Shown: positions 36,459 through 46,053 of the stretch, in pieces
Layout of the letters: each line of letters opens with the position of its first letter
Position numbering within the stretch: the first letter of the stretch is position 1
From: Kyrpidia spormannii
GTDB taxonomy: Bacteria; Bacillota; Bacilli; Kyrpidiales; Kyrpidiaceae
Length of the DNA stretch: 64,000 nt
Reading direction: 5' to 3'
NCBI RefSeq assembly: GCF_002804065.1
Contig: NZ_CP024955.1
Location: 186,001 to 250,000 of the forward strand
Notes under the pieces: generated by a model
What the model was told of the DNA's origin: nothing
Databases searched by the model: none
Seen by the model: the letters and a program-made list of their open reading frames with translations, nothing else
Translations under genes and position numbers: made by a program

Positions 36459-37610
36459 GTGCAGCGACGAGGAGTCTCGGCGGTCTTGGCCGGGGTCCTG
36501 TTGACAGGAATGGCTTTGCCTGTGGCTCAGGCGAATGTGGCCGATTCCCAACGCCAGTTGCAGGAGATTCAGGCCAAGCACAAGAACACCGCTGCCCAGA
36601 TTCAGCAATTGCGGAGCCGGGCGGTCACCATCGAGGAGCAGATCCAGCAATTGCAGAATCAGGTCCAACAGACCCAGCAGCAGATTTCCGATCTCCAAGG
36701 ACAGCTGCAAAGCTTGAACGCACAGATTGCGGATACCGAGCAGAAGCTCACCGCCGCGGAGGAACAACTCCAGATCCGGCAGGATTTGCTCAACCAACGG
36801 CTTCGGGCCATGTATGAAGATGGCACCGTCAGCTATCTGGAGGTGCTCCTCTCGTCGACGAGCTTCAGCGATTTTGTAGATCGATTGTACGCACTGAAGA
36901 CGATTGCCGAGCAGGATAAGAAGCTTCTTGAGGATACGAAGAAGAAGCGGGATCAGGTCCAAGCCCTCAAAGCTCAGTTGGAAGCCGAGCGCCAGCAGCA
37001 ACAAGCGGCTTTGGCCCGGATGTCCGACACAAAACGCCAATTGGAAGCTCAAAAGCAGATGCAACAGGAGCAGTTGAGTCAGGTCCAACAGGCGAAACAA
37101 CAGCAGGAGCAGCAGTACGCCCAGGAACAGGCGGCGATGGATTCCTTGAGTGCGGCGATCCAGGCCCAGTTGGCGGCGATGCAGCAGAGCAACGTGGTGG
37201 TGGAAGGAACCAGCCATCCGTGGTTGTGGCCGGTGCCCAGTTCTCACACGATCACGTCGGACTACGGGGATACCGGAGGGCGGAGTGTCCCCCATAATGG
37301 GGTGGACATCGGGGCGCCGCTGGGTTCGCCCATTGTCGCCGTGGACGACGGCGTGGTGGTATACGCCGGGCCGGCCAGCGGATTCGGGCATTGGATTGTG
37401 ATTCGCCACGCCAACGGGCTCATGAGCGTTTACGGGCACATGTATGCAAGCGGTGTGTTGGTGGCGCCGGGCCAGCAGGTCAAGCGCGGCCAGGTCATTG
37501 GACTGGTGGGATCGGATGGAGAGTCCACGGGGCCCCACCTGCACTTCAGTGTTATTACCGGGTTTAGCGGCGGACGGATGGTCACGGTGAACCCGCACGG
37601 GTATATTTAA
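36459..37610 (+). CDS. M23-family murein endopeptidase with coiled-coil domain
   Basis: The protein is 383 aa: a signal peptide (about residues 1-27, ending PVAQA), a long Gln-rich coiled coil (about 30-255, many Q-QLQ repeats), then a C-terminal LytM/M23 zinc peptidase domain. The Zn ligands are in HNGVDIGAPLGSPIVAV and the HLHFSV motif. It resembles EnvC/NlpD-type or PcsB-like wall hydrolases used at division or sporulation. GTG 36459 follows GGGAGGGAGAA. The terminator at 37649 separates it from moxR. Confidence 0.93.
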   Translation: MQRRGVSAVLAGVLLTGMALPVAQANVADSQRQLQEIQAKHKNTAAQIQQLRSRAVTIEEQIQQLQNQVQQTQQQISDLQGQLQSLNAQIADTEQKLTAAEEQLQIRQDLLNQRLRAMYEDGTVSYLEVLLSSTSFSDFVDRLYALKTIAEQDKKLLEDTKKKRDQVQALKAQLEAERQQQQAALARMSDTKRQLEAQKQMQQEQLSQVQQAKQQQEQQYAQEQAAMDSLSAAIQAQLAAMQQSNVVVEGTSHPWLWPVPSSHTITSDYGDTGGRSVPHNGVDIGAPLGSPIVAVDDGVVVYAGPASGFGHWIVIRHANGLMSVYGHMYASGVLVAPGQQVKRGQVIGLVGSDGESTGPHLHFSVITGFSGGRMVTVNPHGYI

Positions 37611-37648
37611 AGAAGGGAATACTCGGGAAGCGACCGGGTGGCGCCCGG

Positions 37649-37673
37649 GCCGGGGATACCCCGGCTTGTTTTA
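37649..37673 (+). terminator. Intrinsic terminator between the M23 gene and moxR
   Basis: GCCGGGG-ATA-CCCCGGC is an exact 7-bp stem with a 3-base loop followed by TTGTTTTATA, 39 bases after the peptidase stop. Confidence 0.75.
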
Positions 37674-37689
37674 TACTGGGGGGATTTTC

Positions 37690-38682
37690 ATGATCCAGGA
37701 GCGGCCGGTGCCGCCGGTGGAGGGCGGGGGGACACCGGAGCCGTTGGCCCGGGTTCTCCGACAGGTCGGGGAAGTGATCCTCGGCAAGGAATCGGTGGTG
37801 CGCTTGGCGCTGGTCGCCCTATTGGCAGAGGGTCACATCTTGTTGGAGGATGTCCCCGGGGTAGGGAAGACACTTCTAGCCCGGGCATTGGCCAGAACTA
37901 TTGGCTGCGGATTTCGCCGAATTCAGTTTACCCCGGATCTTTTGCCGGCGGACGTTACCGGGGCCGCCATTTTTAATCAGAAAACCCGGGAGTTCGAATT
38001 TCACCCCGGGCCGATTTTTTCCGAAATCGTACTGGCAGACGAGATCAACCGGGCTTCTCCCCGGACGCAATCGGCCCTTTTGGAGGCCATGGAAGAGCAG
38101 TCGGTTACGGTGGACGGAGTCACCTATGCCCTTCCTAAGCCGTTCCTCGTGATGGCGACCCAGAATCCCATCGAGTACGAGGGGACGTATCCGCTGCCGG
38201 AAGCTCAGTTGGACCGGTTTCTGATGCGGCTACACCTCGGGTATCCCGAACGCAGCCAGGAGATGAACATCCTGGCCCAGTTCCGCCGGCAAGAGTCGGA
38301 ACGCCAACTGTCGGCCGTGCTCAGTGTCGATGAACTGCGCCAGTGGCAGGTGACCGCGTCCCGGGTCTACGTGGATGATATCATGGAGGGGTATATCGTC
38401 GATGTGGTGCGGGCCACTCGACGTCACCCCGACGTCGAACTCGGGGCGAGCCCCCGGGCGAGTCTAGGGCTCATGCGGGCGGCCCAGGCTCACGCGGTGA
38501 CGGAGGGCCGGGACTACGTGGTTCCCGATGACGTTCAGGCGGTGGCGAAGGCGGTGCTGGCTCACCGGATCGCTTTGCGTCCCGAAGCCAGGTATCAGGA
38601 CAAAGAGTCGGACGGAGTGGTCGCGGAGGTTTTGGGTCAGGTAGAGGTCCCCCGGGGCCGGGGAAGGGTTGGACGGCTTTGA
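37690..38682 (+). CDS. MoxR-family AAA+ ATPase
   Basis: The protein is 330 aa. It has Walker A (LLEDVPGVGKTLLARALA), Walker B (VLADEINRASPRTQSALLEAME), sensor 1 (FLVMATQNPIEYEGTYPLPEAQLDRF) and a C-terminal lid. It is a chaperone-like ATPase that assembles or activates partner complexes, usually with the DUF58 and transglutaminase proteins encoded next. It corresponds to Bacillus yeaC. ATG 37690 follows a G-run by 6 bases. It overlaps the DUF58 gene by 4 bases. Confidence 0.94.
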   Translation: MIQERPVPPVEGGGTPEPLARVLRQVGEVILGKESVVRLALVALLAEGHILLEDVPGVGKTLLARALARTIGCGFRRIQFTPDLLPADVTGAAIFNQKTREFEFHPGPIFSEIVLADEINRASPRTQSALLEAMEEQSVTVDGVTYALPKPFLVMATQNPIEYEGTYPLPEAQLDRFLMRLHLGYPERSQEMNILAQFRRQESERQLSAVLSVDELRQWQVTASRVYVDDIMEGYIVDVVRATRRHPDVELGASPRASLGLMRAAQAHAVTEGRDYVVPDDVQAVAKAVLAHRIALRPEARYQDKESDGVVAEVLGQVEVPRGRGRVGRL

Positions 38683-39812
38683 GGGCGGCTTTGGCCTACC
38701 TCCGGGTCGTCGGTTGGACCATGGTCGTTCTTGCCATGGGGTATGCCTTCGCAAAGATCCAGGGAGGGTTTTCCGGCTGGTATTTATTTGCCGTGGTGGC
38801 CGTTTTGTTTGTCTATGAGTGGATGGCGGTGTGGACGAGTACCCGGGGATGGGAAGTGGCGGTGGTTGCGGACAAAGAATCCCTATGGGCCGGGGACGAA
38901 CTCGTGGTGGAACTCCGCTGGCGCCGATGGCGGTGGGCCTCTTGGCTGACCTGGGCCCGGGTCAAGGTGGGGGCGGCAGAATGGTCCACCGTTCTTCCAC
39001 CCGGCGATTGGGCGGGGAGACGCCAAGCGCCCATGGGTCCCCTGGCGAGGGGTGAGTACCGCCTCGCCCCTGCGGAAGTAGAAATCAGTGATTTTTTTGG
39101 CTTGTACCATGTGCGGATGAAGGTAGGCAACGGACCGACGGTGGTTGTCTATCCCCAGCCCCTGGAGGATCGAGCCGGGCTGCAAATTCTCAGGGCCCCG
39201 GCTCACAAAGGGTTTCGGGAGGAACGGCCGGGGATGACGGCAAGACCCTACCGCCCCGGGGATCGACTGAACTGGATTCACTGGCGGGCCACGGCGGCCC
39301 GGGGCCTGCTCCAGTCCCGGGAGGCGGAAGTGGGAGATCCCGGGCGGTGGGTGGTGTGCCTCGACCTGCGACGGCAGGCGTACGCGGGGGATCCCGAAGC
39401 CTTCGAACAGGCGGTGCGGGCGGCGACGGCGGTGGTGCTGGAGCGGGACAGGTCAGGAGAAGGGGGATTTTGGACCACTGACGGTTGGTGGGTTCGGGGA
39501 CCCCGGGGGAAGGGCCCGCTGTGGCCGGCCGTTCGCCGGGCTTTGGCTGCAGCCCGGTGGGGTGAGCCCGCCGGGGAAAAGGGCGGGGCGCTTGTCGACC
39601 GGGTCGTCCGGGAAGTGGGGTTGCGCGTTGGGGAAGAAGCGATTGTCATCACGGGAAAGGCGGGCGCCGAAGAGTGGGAAGAGGTGATCCGGCGCTGGCG
39701 CGGCTGGGGCGGAGAAGCCGTGCTCTATGCGGCCCGGGGAACCGAAGGGCGGGAACCGATATCAGACCGTCCTGCCGGTTTTCGGGGTGAGAGGAAAGGG
39801 GCACCTGGATGA
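38679..39812 (+). CDS. DUF58 domain protein
   Basis: The protein is 377 aa: two membrane segments near the N-terminus (about 5-50), a soluble beta-rich part, and the DUF58 core with MTARPYRPGDRLNWIHWRATAARGLLQSREAE, followed by a von Willebrand A-like region. It corresponds to Bacillus yeaD and probably partners the MoxR ATPase and the transglutaminase. TTG 38679 overlaps the moxR stop; its own stop overlaps the next ATG. The function of the trio is not settled. Confidence 0.9.
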   Translation: MRAALAYLRVVGWTMVVLAMGYAFAKIQGGFSGWYLFAVVAVLFVYEWMAVWTSTRGWEVAVVADKESLWAGDELVVELRWRRWRWASWLTWARVKVGAAEWSTVLPPGDWAGRRQAPMGPLARGEYRLAPAEVEISDFFGLYHVRMKVGNGPTVVVYPQPLEDRAGLQILRAPAHKGFREERPGMTARPYRPGDRLNWIHWRATAARGLLQSREAEVGDPGRWVVCLDLRRQAYAGDPEAFEQAVRAATAVVLERDRSGEGGFWTTDGWWVRGPRGKGPLWPAVRRALAAARWGEPAGEKGGALVDRVVREVGLRVGEEAIVITGKAGAEEWEEVIRRWRGWGGEAVLYAARGTEGREPISDRPAGFRGERKGAPG

Positions 39813-42478
39813 TCGGAAAGGGCGCGATGGGAGACGGCCAGGCGGGAACTGTGCGCAGGGAGGCCGGAACGATGCGCAGGGAGGGCACGGCGGCCCGCCT
39901 CCCGAAGGGAGCGGCGCGCAAACCGTGGGCGGTTCACATTCTCGCTTTTTTATGGATGGCTTGGGTGGCGGCCGCTGTCGCCAAGGCGGGGGGTGACCCC
40001 TGGCCTTGGCTTTGGGGCTTTTACGTGGTGGGAGTCTACATCTTGGTCGTGACGGTCAGGCTCAGGTGGCGCCTTCCCCTGCTGGTTCTTTTAGCCGGAT
40101 TTTTGTGGTGGGCCGGATCGTGGGGAGCGCCTGGCCCCGGGGTGCTGTCCGGAGGAGTCGGTGCCCCGGGGATGGCACTGGATGGAGCCGCGGTGGGCCG
40201 GACGGGATGGCCGGTGGCCGGGAGCGTTGGGGCCCCTGGGGATGGGGGGCAGGCCTCGACTGTGGCAGCCGGTGCCCCCGCGTCGGGGTCCGGATCGGAG
40301 CAGCCGGTTTCCTGGTGGGGCACCACCGTAGATCAACTGGTCCGGGTGGTGGGGGCGGCGCTGGACGGCCGATGGACTGACCTCATGGTCAATGCTCAGG
40401 GGCCCCTGGGAAGAGGGGCGGCCGTCCTGTTATGCGGATTGACTACATGGGTTTTCGCCCGCTCGGTGGAGAGAGGCCTGATATGGACCTGGCTTTTGGC
40501 CGGGGAGATGGTGCTGGCACTGACCGACTCGTTTTTTGTCAGCCAGGCGGTGCCCCTGGTCGGCACCGTGATTCTCGGCATCCTCCTGGCGGCCACTGCC
40601 CGGGGACTCTGGTGGGGACAAGGGAAGTCCTGCCCGAAACGGGCTCTGGCTGCTGGGTTAGCTCTTTCCGTCACGGCGGGGGGAGTCGGGCTTTTGGTCC
40701 CCAAAGAGCCTCCGGCATGGCCGGATCCCCTGCTGTTGCTAACTGGCCGATCATCCGCTCCTTTGAAAAAGATCGGGTACGGCGAGAACGACCTTGAACT
40801 GGGCGGCTCCTTTGTCCAGGATTCCACCGTGGCCTTCACCGTTATCGCGCCCGAGGCGACGTATTATCGCGGGGAAACCCGGGACGTGTACACTGGACAT
40901 GGCTGGGCTGCGTCCCCTTCGTCGGCGGACAACCGGGTCTTTCAGGCTCTATTGCAAGGGGGCCGGCTCCCTTGGCCGGCGGATGGAACCCTGTACGGGG
41001 TATCCACCCGTACCATTCGCCAGTCGATCACGGTGCAAAATGGCCCCCTTCCGGTGGTGGTGGCGGCCTATCCGCTCACCCGGGTGGTTTCTGTGGCCTT
41101 GAACCACGAGGGGGCGTTTCGAACGGATCCCGCCGGTGCCTGGATGTCTTTTGGGAATTTGGTGCCCGGAGACCGGTATACGGTGGAATCATCAGTTCCC
41201 GTCAGTGTGCCGGAGGGAGCGAAACAAGCCTTGCCCGCCGATCCCGCCGGCCTGCCGCCAACCGTTCGCGCGGATTTGCAACTTCCTCCTGACGTCCCCG
41301 CCCGGGTGGTGGATCTGGCCAGGAGAATCACCGCCGGCCAGCCCAGCGTTTACGGGAAAGCCCAGGCCCTCATCCAGTACCTGAAAAGCCATTATCAGTA
41401 TGAAACGCAGCAGATTCCCGTGCCCCGACCCGGGCAGGATTTTGTGGACCAGTTTCTGTTCGAGTCCAAGGTTGGCTATTGCGACCATTTTTCGACGGCC
41501 ATGGCGGTCATGGCCCGGAGCGTCGGGCTCCCCACTCGCTGGGTCAAGGGATTCGCCCCGGGACGTCCGGTCCAGACCCTGGATTCCGGCAACAAACTGT
41601 ACGCGGTTCGCAATGCGGATGCCCACTCCTGGGTCGAGGTGTGGATTCCCGGATATGGGTGGATGCCCTTTGACCCGACACCTTCAGTCGTATCAGGGGC
41701 GCCGGGGAATTCCGGGGCGCTGGAGCCAGGGGGCTCCAATGGTCAGGACTCGGTGCAAGGATCAGGAGCGACGGGGGGCAGTGCCTCACCCCAAAATCCC
41801 TCTCGGGGGACGCCGGCGCCGCCTTCCGTCTCCGGGAGTGTCAATGGGCCCGGCTCCGGCAACCCCAGCGGAGCGGGAACGGACAGCGGACTGCTTCACC
41901 ACGTCGGTCTCGGCGGGGCGCCGGGCCGGATCCTTTTGGGGACGGGAGTCGGGGTGTTGGTGATCTTGGCTGCCGGCACCGCAGTCATTTTCGTTCTGAG
42001 GCGGCCGGGTTGGACTTTCCGGCGAGTGCCTCCGGAGACTCGGCAGCTGTTTGCCACACCCCCACCGCAGGATGCCGGGGATGCGGTGGAGCGGTTGCAG
42101 GATTGGTACGTCCGGCGGGGCCACCCCCTCACCCGGGATACGACGGTGAGGGATATTGTGCAGACGTTGGCTTGGGAAGTGCCGCAGGCGGCAGGTTCTG
42201 TCGGGCGGCTGTTGGCTGCCCTGGAGTCGGCGCTGTACGGACAGGGTCCGGAAGGACCGGCGGAGGAGTCGAAGGGCAGGACGAAACCCGTGACGGAGAG
42301 GGTGGCCCCCAACAGGGCTCCGGGGGCTGTGCAGCCCGGGCCCGACGGAGGCGCGCCCGACGGGCAACGTCTCGGGGCCGTCAGCTTGGCTTGGCGGGAA
42401 ATCGCCAGGGTTGTGGGGGAATCCCAACTCCGCGGGCGGTGGCGCAGGTTCCGGCGCACCCCGAGCCCGCCGATGTAA
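39809..42478 (+). CDS. Membrane-bound transglutaminase-like protein with DUF4129 tail
   Basis: The protein is 889 aa (Bacillus yebA type). An N-terminal membrane bundle (about residues 40-300) contains a long Gly/Pro/Ala-rich extracytoplasmic loop. A transglutaminase-like domain has catalytic Cys558 in GYCDHFSTAMAVMA, His606 in ADAHSWVEVW and Asp622 in MPFDPTPS. A Ser/Gly/Pro linker, one membrane segment (about 710-730) and a cytoplasmic DUF4129 domain follow. It probably modifies or cleaves proteins on the cell surface. ATG 39809 overlaps the DUF58 stop. It is the last gene of the trio. Confidence 0.92.
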   Translation: MIGKGAMGDGQAGTVRREAGTMRREGTAARLPKGAARKPWAVHILAFLWMAWVAAAVAKAGGDPWPWLWGFYVVGVYILVVTVRLRWRLPLLVLLAGFLWWAGSWGAPGPGVLSGGVGAPGMALDGAAVGRTGWPVAGSVGAPGDGGQASTVAAGAPASGSGSEQPVSWWGTTVDQLVRVVGAALDGRWTDLMVNAQGPLGRGAAVLLCGLTTWVFARSVERGLIWTWLLAGEMVLALTDSFFVSQAVPLVGTVILGILLAATARGLWWGQGKSCPKRALAAGLALSVTAGGVGLLVPKEPPAWPDPLLLLTGRSSAPLKKIGYGENDLELGGSFVQDSTVAFTVIAPEATYYRGETRDVYTGHGWAASPSSADNRVFQALLQGGRLPWPADGTLYGVSTRTIRQSITVQNGPLPVVVAAYPLTRVVSVALNHEGAFRTDPAGAWMSFGNLVPGDRYTVESSVPVSVPEGAKQALPADPAGLPPTVRADLQLPPDVPARVVDLARRITAGQPSVYGKAQALIQYLKSHYQYETQQIPVPRPGQDFVDQFLFESKVGYCDHFSTAMAVMARSVGLPTRWVKGFAPGRPVQTLDSGNKLYAVRNADAHSWVEVWIPGYGWMPFDPTPSVVSGAPGNSGALEPGGSNGQDSVQGSGATGGSASPQNPSRGTPAPPSVSGSVNGPGSGNPSGAGTDSGLLHHVGLGGAPGRILLGTGVGVLVILAAGTAVIFVLRRPGWTFRRVPPETRQLFATPPPQDAGDAVERLQDWYVRRGHPLTRDTTVRDIVQTLAWEVPQAAGSVGRLLAALESALYGQGPEGPAEESKGRTKPVTERVAPNRAPGAVQPGPDGGAPDGQRLGAVSLAWREIARVVGESQLRGRWRRFRRTPSPPM

Positions 42479-42493
42479 CCGGTCTTCCTCCAA

Positions 42494-42522
42494 TTGACGG
42501 AATGGTGGCGGTCCTGTACCAT
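42494..42522 (+). promoter_or_regulatory. Candidate sigma-A promoter of guaA-pbuG
   Basis: TTGACG (42494-42499) and TACCAT (42517-42522) are 17 bases apart. Transcription from here would start near 42529 and include the whole riboswitch. Confidence 0.6.
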
Positions 42523-42599
42523 GATGTGGGGACATGACTGGCCTTCAAGGGCATGATCGGTAAGAGAATATCCCTGTGGCCGCTGCGTGCAGCCACCGA

Positions 42600-42665
42600 C
42601 CCGTATAATGCTGGGAATAGGCCCGGCAGTCTCTACCGGGCGACCGGAAATCGCCCGACTACGGG
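42600..42665 (+). ncRNA. Guanine riboswitch (purine family) upstream of guaA
   Basis: The three-way junction is clear. P1 is CCCGT with ACGGG, starting CCCGTATAAT. P2 pairs GCTGGG with the CCCGGC region. P3 pairs GGGCGA with TCGCCC. The conserved core TCTCTACC and the GACTAC strand are present. The base before the U of GACTAC is C, which specifies guanine or hypoxanthine rather than adenine. It is followed by a terminator, so guanine should switch off guaA-pbuG. Confidence 0.95.
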
Positions 42666-42681
42666 GGAGTGCGGATTGGAA

Positions 42682-42766
42682 AAACCATCCCTCTGCCTCG
42701 TATACCCATGGGAAAGGACGGTTATGATACCGTTGCTTGGGACTGAGGTGGCGGATGGTTTGTTGT
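42682..42766 (+). terminator. Riboswitch expression platform (terminator) before guaA
   Basis: AAACCATCC (42682-42690) and GGATGGTTT (42753-42761) form the base of a long stem, with an inner GCCTC/GAGGT pairing and a T-rich end (TTTGTTGTT). The 3' strand of riboswitch P1 (TACGGGGGAG) can pair with CTCTGCCTCGTA in the 5' arm, which would be the antiterminator when guanine is low. Confidence 0.75.
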
Positions 42767-42779
42767 TGGGAGGGAGATC

Positions 42780-44372
42780 ATGGAACCGCACGAATGGATC
42801 GCCGTGCTGGACTTCGGCGGCCAGTACAATCAGCTCATCGCCCGTCGGATTCGTGAGTTGCAGGTATACTCCGAACTGTTGCCCCCGGACGTGAACCTCG
42901 ACGAATTGCGTAGGCGTGGTCCCCGGGGCATCATCTTTTCCGGCGGCCCAAACAGCGTGTACGCCCCGGGGGCACCCGCGGTGGATCCGCAGATCTACGA
43001 GTGGGGCATCCCGGTGTTGGGGATTTGTTACGGCATGCAGCTCATGGCGGCGCATTTTTCAGCCCCGGTGGACCGGGCTGCGGCCGGGGAGTACGGAAAG
43101 GCCCTCCTCGAGCGGGTGCCGAACCCAGCGTCCGTCTCCGCCGGCGTTTCGGGTCATGCGGCGAATACCCCAGGCTCTCAGCCGGACTTGCTGGACGGGC
43201 TGCCCGATCGGCAGACCGTGTGGATGAGCCATGGGGATGTCGTCACCGCTCCGCCCGAGGGATTTGTGGTGGAAGGGCGGACGGACCGGTGCCCGGTGGC
43301 GGCCATGCACCACCAGGAAAAATCCCTTTACGCCGTGCAATTTCACCCCGAGGTCCAGCACACCGAGTTCGGCCAGGACATGCTGAGGCGCTTTGTCTAC
43401 GACATCTGCGGCTGCACCGGCGGTTGGACTATGTCCTCCTACGCCCGGGAGGCGGTGGAGGAGATCCGGCGGCAGGTTGGGGACGGCCAAGTGTTGTGCG
43501 CCCTGTCAGGCGGGGTGGACAGCGCCGTGGCCGCCGTTCTCGTCCACCGGGCGGTGGGGGATCGACTGACCTGCGTCTTTGTGGATCACGGCCTTCTGCG
43601 CAAAGGCGAAGCGGATCGCGTGATGGAAGCCTTCGCCCGTGGATTCGGTATGAAAATTGTCCGGGTGGACGCGGGAAGGCGGTTTCTCGCCCGGCTGGGG
43701 GGCGTTCGGGATCCGGAGCAAAAGCGCAAAATCATCGGGGAAGAGTTCATCCGGGTATTCGAGGAAGAGGCGGACCGGCTCGGGAAATTTGACTTCCTGG
43801 CTCAGGGAACGCTGTACACAGATATTATCGAAAGCGGCACCAAAACGGCGGCGACAATTAAATCACACCACAACGTCGGCGGCCTGCCGGAGAGGATGTC
43901 TTTCCGGTTGATCGAGCCCCTCAACACCTTGTTCAAGGATGAAGTGCGGGCACTGGGCACAGAGCTCGGAATCCCCGAGGACATCGTTTGGCGCCAGCCC
44001 TTTCCCGGCCCGGGTTTGGCCATCCGGATCCTGGGCGAGGTGACGCAGGAGCGGCTGTCCATCCTCCGGGAGGCGGACGCCGTGGTCCGGGAGGAGATCC
44101 GCAAAGCCGGCCTCCATCGCGAGATCTGGCAATATTTTGCCGTCCTTCCCGACGTGCGCAGTGTCGGGGTTATGGGAGACGAGCGGACATATGCCTACAC
44201 CATCGCCATCCGGGCGGTGACCTCCCGGGACGGGATGACGGCTGATTTTGCCCGGATTCCCTATGAGGTCCTGGAGAGGCTCTCCGGCCGCATCGTCGCC
44301 GAAGTGCCCCAGGTGAATCGCGTGGTTTACGACATCACCTCCAAGCCGCCCGCCACCATCGAATGGGAATAG
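42780..44372 (+). CDS. guaA: GMP synthase (glutamine-hydrolysing)
   Basis: GuaA makes GMP from XMP, ATP and glutamine. The N-terminal class-I amidotransferase has nucleophile Cys83 in [10 protein letters not shown] and the [11 protein letters not shown]is-Glu. The PP-loop ATP domain has [14 protein letters not shown] (about 242-255). The C-terminal dimerisation domain ends in [14 protein letters not shown]. The length of 530 aa is slightly longer than usual because of an insert around 110-135 ([18 protein letters not shown]). Its leader carries a guanine riboswitch, and pbuG follows 16 bases later. Confidence 0.97.
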   Translation: MEPHEWIAVLDFGGQYNQLIARRIRELQVYSELLPPDVNLDELRRRGPRGIIFSGGPNSVYAPGAPAVDPQIYEWGIPVLGICYGMQLMAAHFSAPVDRAAAGEYGKALLERVPNPASVSAGVSGHAANTPGSQPDLLDGLPDRQTVWMSHGDVVTAPPEGFVVEGRTDRCPVAAMHHQEKSLYAVQFHPEVQHTEFGQDMLRRFVYDICGCTGGWTMSSYAREAVEEIRRQVGDGQVLCALSGGVDSAVAAVLVHRAVGDRLTCVFVDHGLLRKGEADRVMEAFARGFGMKIVRVDAGRRFLARLGGVRDPEQKRKIIGEEFIRVFEEEADRLGKFDFLAQGTLYTDIIESGTKTAATIKSHHNVGGLPERMSFRLIEPLNTLFKDEVRALGTELGIPEDIVWRQPFPGPGLAIRILGEVTQERLSILREADAVVREEIRKAGLHREIWQYFAVLPDVRSVGVMGDERTYAYTIAIRAVTSRDGMTADFARIPYEVLERLSGRIVAEVPQVNRVVYDITSKPPATIEWE

Positions 44373-44388
44373 AAAGGGGAGATTCACG

Positions 44389-45771
44389 ATGGACAGGTTT
44401 TTCCACCTCCGGGAACGGGGGACAAGCGTCGGGACGGAGATTTTGGCCGGGCTCACCACTTTCATGACCATGGCCTACATTCTTTTCCTCAATCCGAATA
44501 TCCTCTCGGTGACAGGGATGGACAAAAGTGCCGTCTTTTTCGCCACCGCCGTCGGGGCCGGACTCGTCACCATCCTCATGGGGCTGGTGGCCAATATCCC
44601 GGTGGCCCTGGCGCCCGGGATGGGACTCAACGCCTATTTTGCCGTGATCGCCGCCTCCAAGGGAGGCATGATGTCTTGGCAAGTCGCCCTTGGGGCGGTT
44701 TTTATATCCGGTATCATTTTTATCATCCTGACGGTGACGAAAATCCGGCAGCTTTTGGTGGTGGCGGTTCCCGATGCGCTGAAAATGGCCATCACCGTGG
44801 GCATTGGTTTATTCATCACACTCATCGGGTTAAAAACCGGGCAGATCACCGGTGTGCAGTACGTGGGGGGCCCGTCGCAAAATGCCATCGCCGGCGGGGG
44901 CACCCCGGTGTTGCAGTTTTTTGAGTGGAATATCCTTCTGACGAACTTCATCCAGAACCGCGGGGCTTTGTTGACGATTATCGGCCTGATCATCATCGCG
45001 GTGCTCATGGCCCTGCGGGTGCGGGGGGCGCTGCTGATCGGGATCCTGCTCACCACGGTGATCGGAATTCCGATGGGACAAACGGACCTCTCCAAACTGA
45101 CCCAGACCCCGATGCTCCCCAGTGCTGAACATCTGGCCGTGGGTCAGCTGGATATCATGGGCGCGATCCACATGGGCTTGATTGAAGTGGTGGCGGTGTT
45201 CACCTTCGTGGAGCTCTTCGACACCTTTGGGACCCTCATCGGGACGACCAACAAGGCCGGGCTGTTGAAAGGGCCGGAAGGGGAGAAGACCCTGGGCCGG
45301 GCCATGCTCGTGGATGCCACCGGGGTGAGCCTGGGGGCGCTGCTGGGGACCAGCACCATCACGGCCTTCGTCGAGAGCGCCTCGGGGGTGGCCGAGGGCG
45401 GGCGTACGGGGCTCACGGCCATCACCACCGGGGTGCTCTTTTTGCTCGCCACATTCTTGCTGGCGCCAATTGCAGCCGTGATTCCCGACTCGGCCACGGC
45501 GCCGGCGCTGATCATCGTCGGGGTGCTCATGATCCAGGCGGTGCGGAATATTGATTTTGTCGATCCCGTCAAGGGCATTCCGGCCTTTCTCACCATCGCT
45601 CTGATGCCTTTCACCTACAGCATCGCCAACGGTATCTCCGCGGGCATCGTGTTTTACGTCCTGCTCGCGGCCCTGCGAAATCTGTTCACGAAGGAGAAAG
45701 AGCCGATCCACTGGCTGATGTGGATTCTCGCCGTGTTGGTGGTGCTGCGGTATATTTTCTTAGGCGTTTGA
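44389..45771 (+). CDS. pbuG: Guanine/hypoxanthine permease (NCS2, AzgA/PbuG type)
   Basis: The protein is 460 aa with about 12-14 membrane segments. It has the AzgA-subfamily motifs GTEILAGLTTFMTMAYILFLNPNIL, ALAPGMGLNAYFA, FVELFDTFGTLIGTTNKAG, and LGTSTITAFVESASGVAEGGRTGLTA. It imports guanine or hypoxanthine with protons. Its place behind guaA and a guanine riboswitch supports the substrate. In Bacillus the same pair surrounds this position. RBS GGGGAG precedes ATG 44389. Confidence 0.95.
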   Translation: MDRFFHLRERGTSVGTEILAGLTTFMTMAYILFLNPNILSVTGMDKSAVFFATAVGAGLVTILMGLVANIPVALAPGMGLNAYFAVIAASKGGMMSWQVALGAVFISGIIFIILTVTKIRQLLVVAVPDALKMAITVGIGLFITLIGLKTGQITGVQYVGGPSQNAIAGGGTPVLQFFEWNILLTNFIQNRGALLTIIGLIIIAVLMALRVRGALLIGILLTTVIGIPMGQTDLSKLTQTPMLPSAEHLAVGQLDIMGAIHMGLIEVVAVFTFVELFDTFGTLIGTTNKAGLLKGPEGEKTLGRAMLVDATGVSLGALLGTSTITAFVESASGVAEGGRTGLTAITTGVLFLLATFLLAPIAAVIPDSATAPALIIVGVLMIQAVRNIDFVDPVKGIPAFLTIALMPFTYSIANGISAGIVFYVLLAALRNLFTKEKEPIHWLMWILAVLVVLRYIFLGV

Positions 45772-45953
45772 CCGTGAGGGAGATTTTAGCCGGGGTTTGC
45801 GCAATCCAGCGCGACCCCGGTTATTTTACGATCAATATTGTTCGGAACATTCCGCGCACCCAAGTGGACGAGATGAAGGCGGAGTTGGAACAGCACCTGC
45901 GCGAAGCCGTCCGGGACGGAAAAACGGTAACGGACGTGGTGGGCGCTCTGTAG
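45768..45953 (+). CDS. Hypothetical small protein coupled to pbuG
   Basis: A reading frame of 61 codons starts with TTG 45768 overlapping the pbuG stop, or GTG 45774. The peptide ends QVDEMKAELEQHLREAVRDGKTVTDVVGAL, an amphipathic pair of helices that recalls HAAS/DUF1048-like modules. It has no clear ribosome site and could be the remnant of a longer gene. No function is proposed. Confidence 0.35.
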   Translation: MTVREILAGVCAIQRDPGYFTINIVRNIPRTQVDEMKAELEQHLREAVRDGKTVTDVVGAL

Positions 45954-46053
45954 AGAATCGCTGACCGGTCAAGGTATAATGGATGCACGATACGTCAGGG
46001 AACCGGACAGGGCGGTTGGGCGGTGGCCGTTTTCCGAATGGAGGGATGCCAGA

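Noticed and set aside
45979..46053. Upstream ATG 45979 as start of the sigma-54 activator
   Set aside because: This ATG overlaps a TATAAT hexamer at 45975-45980 and has no ribosome site, whereas ATG 46054 has GGAGGG at good distance.
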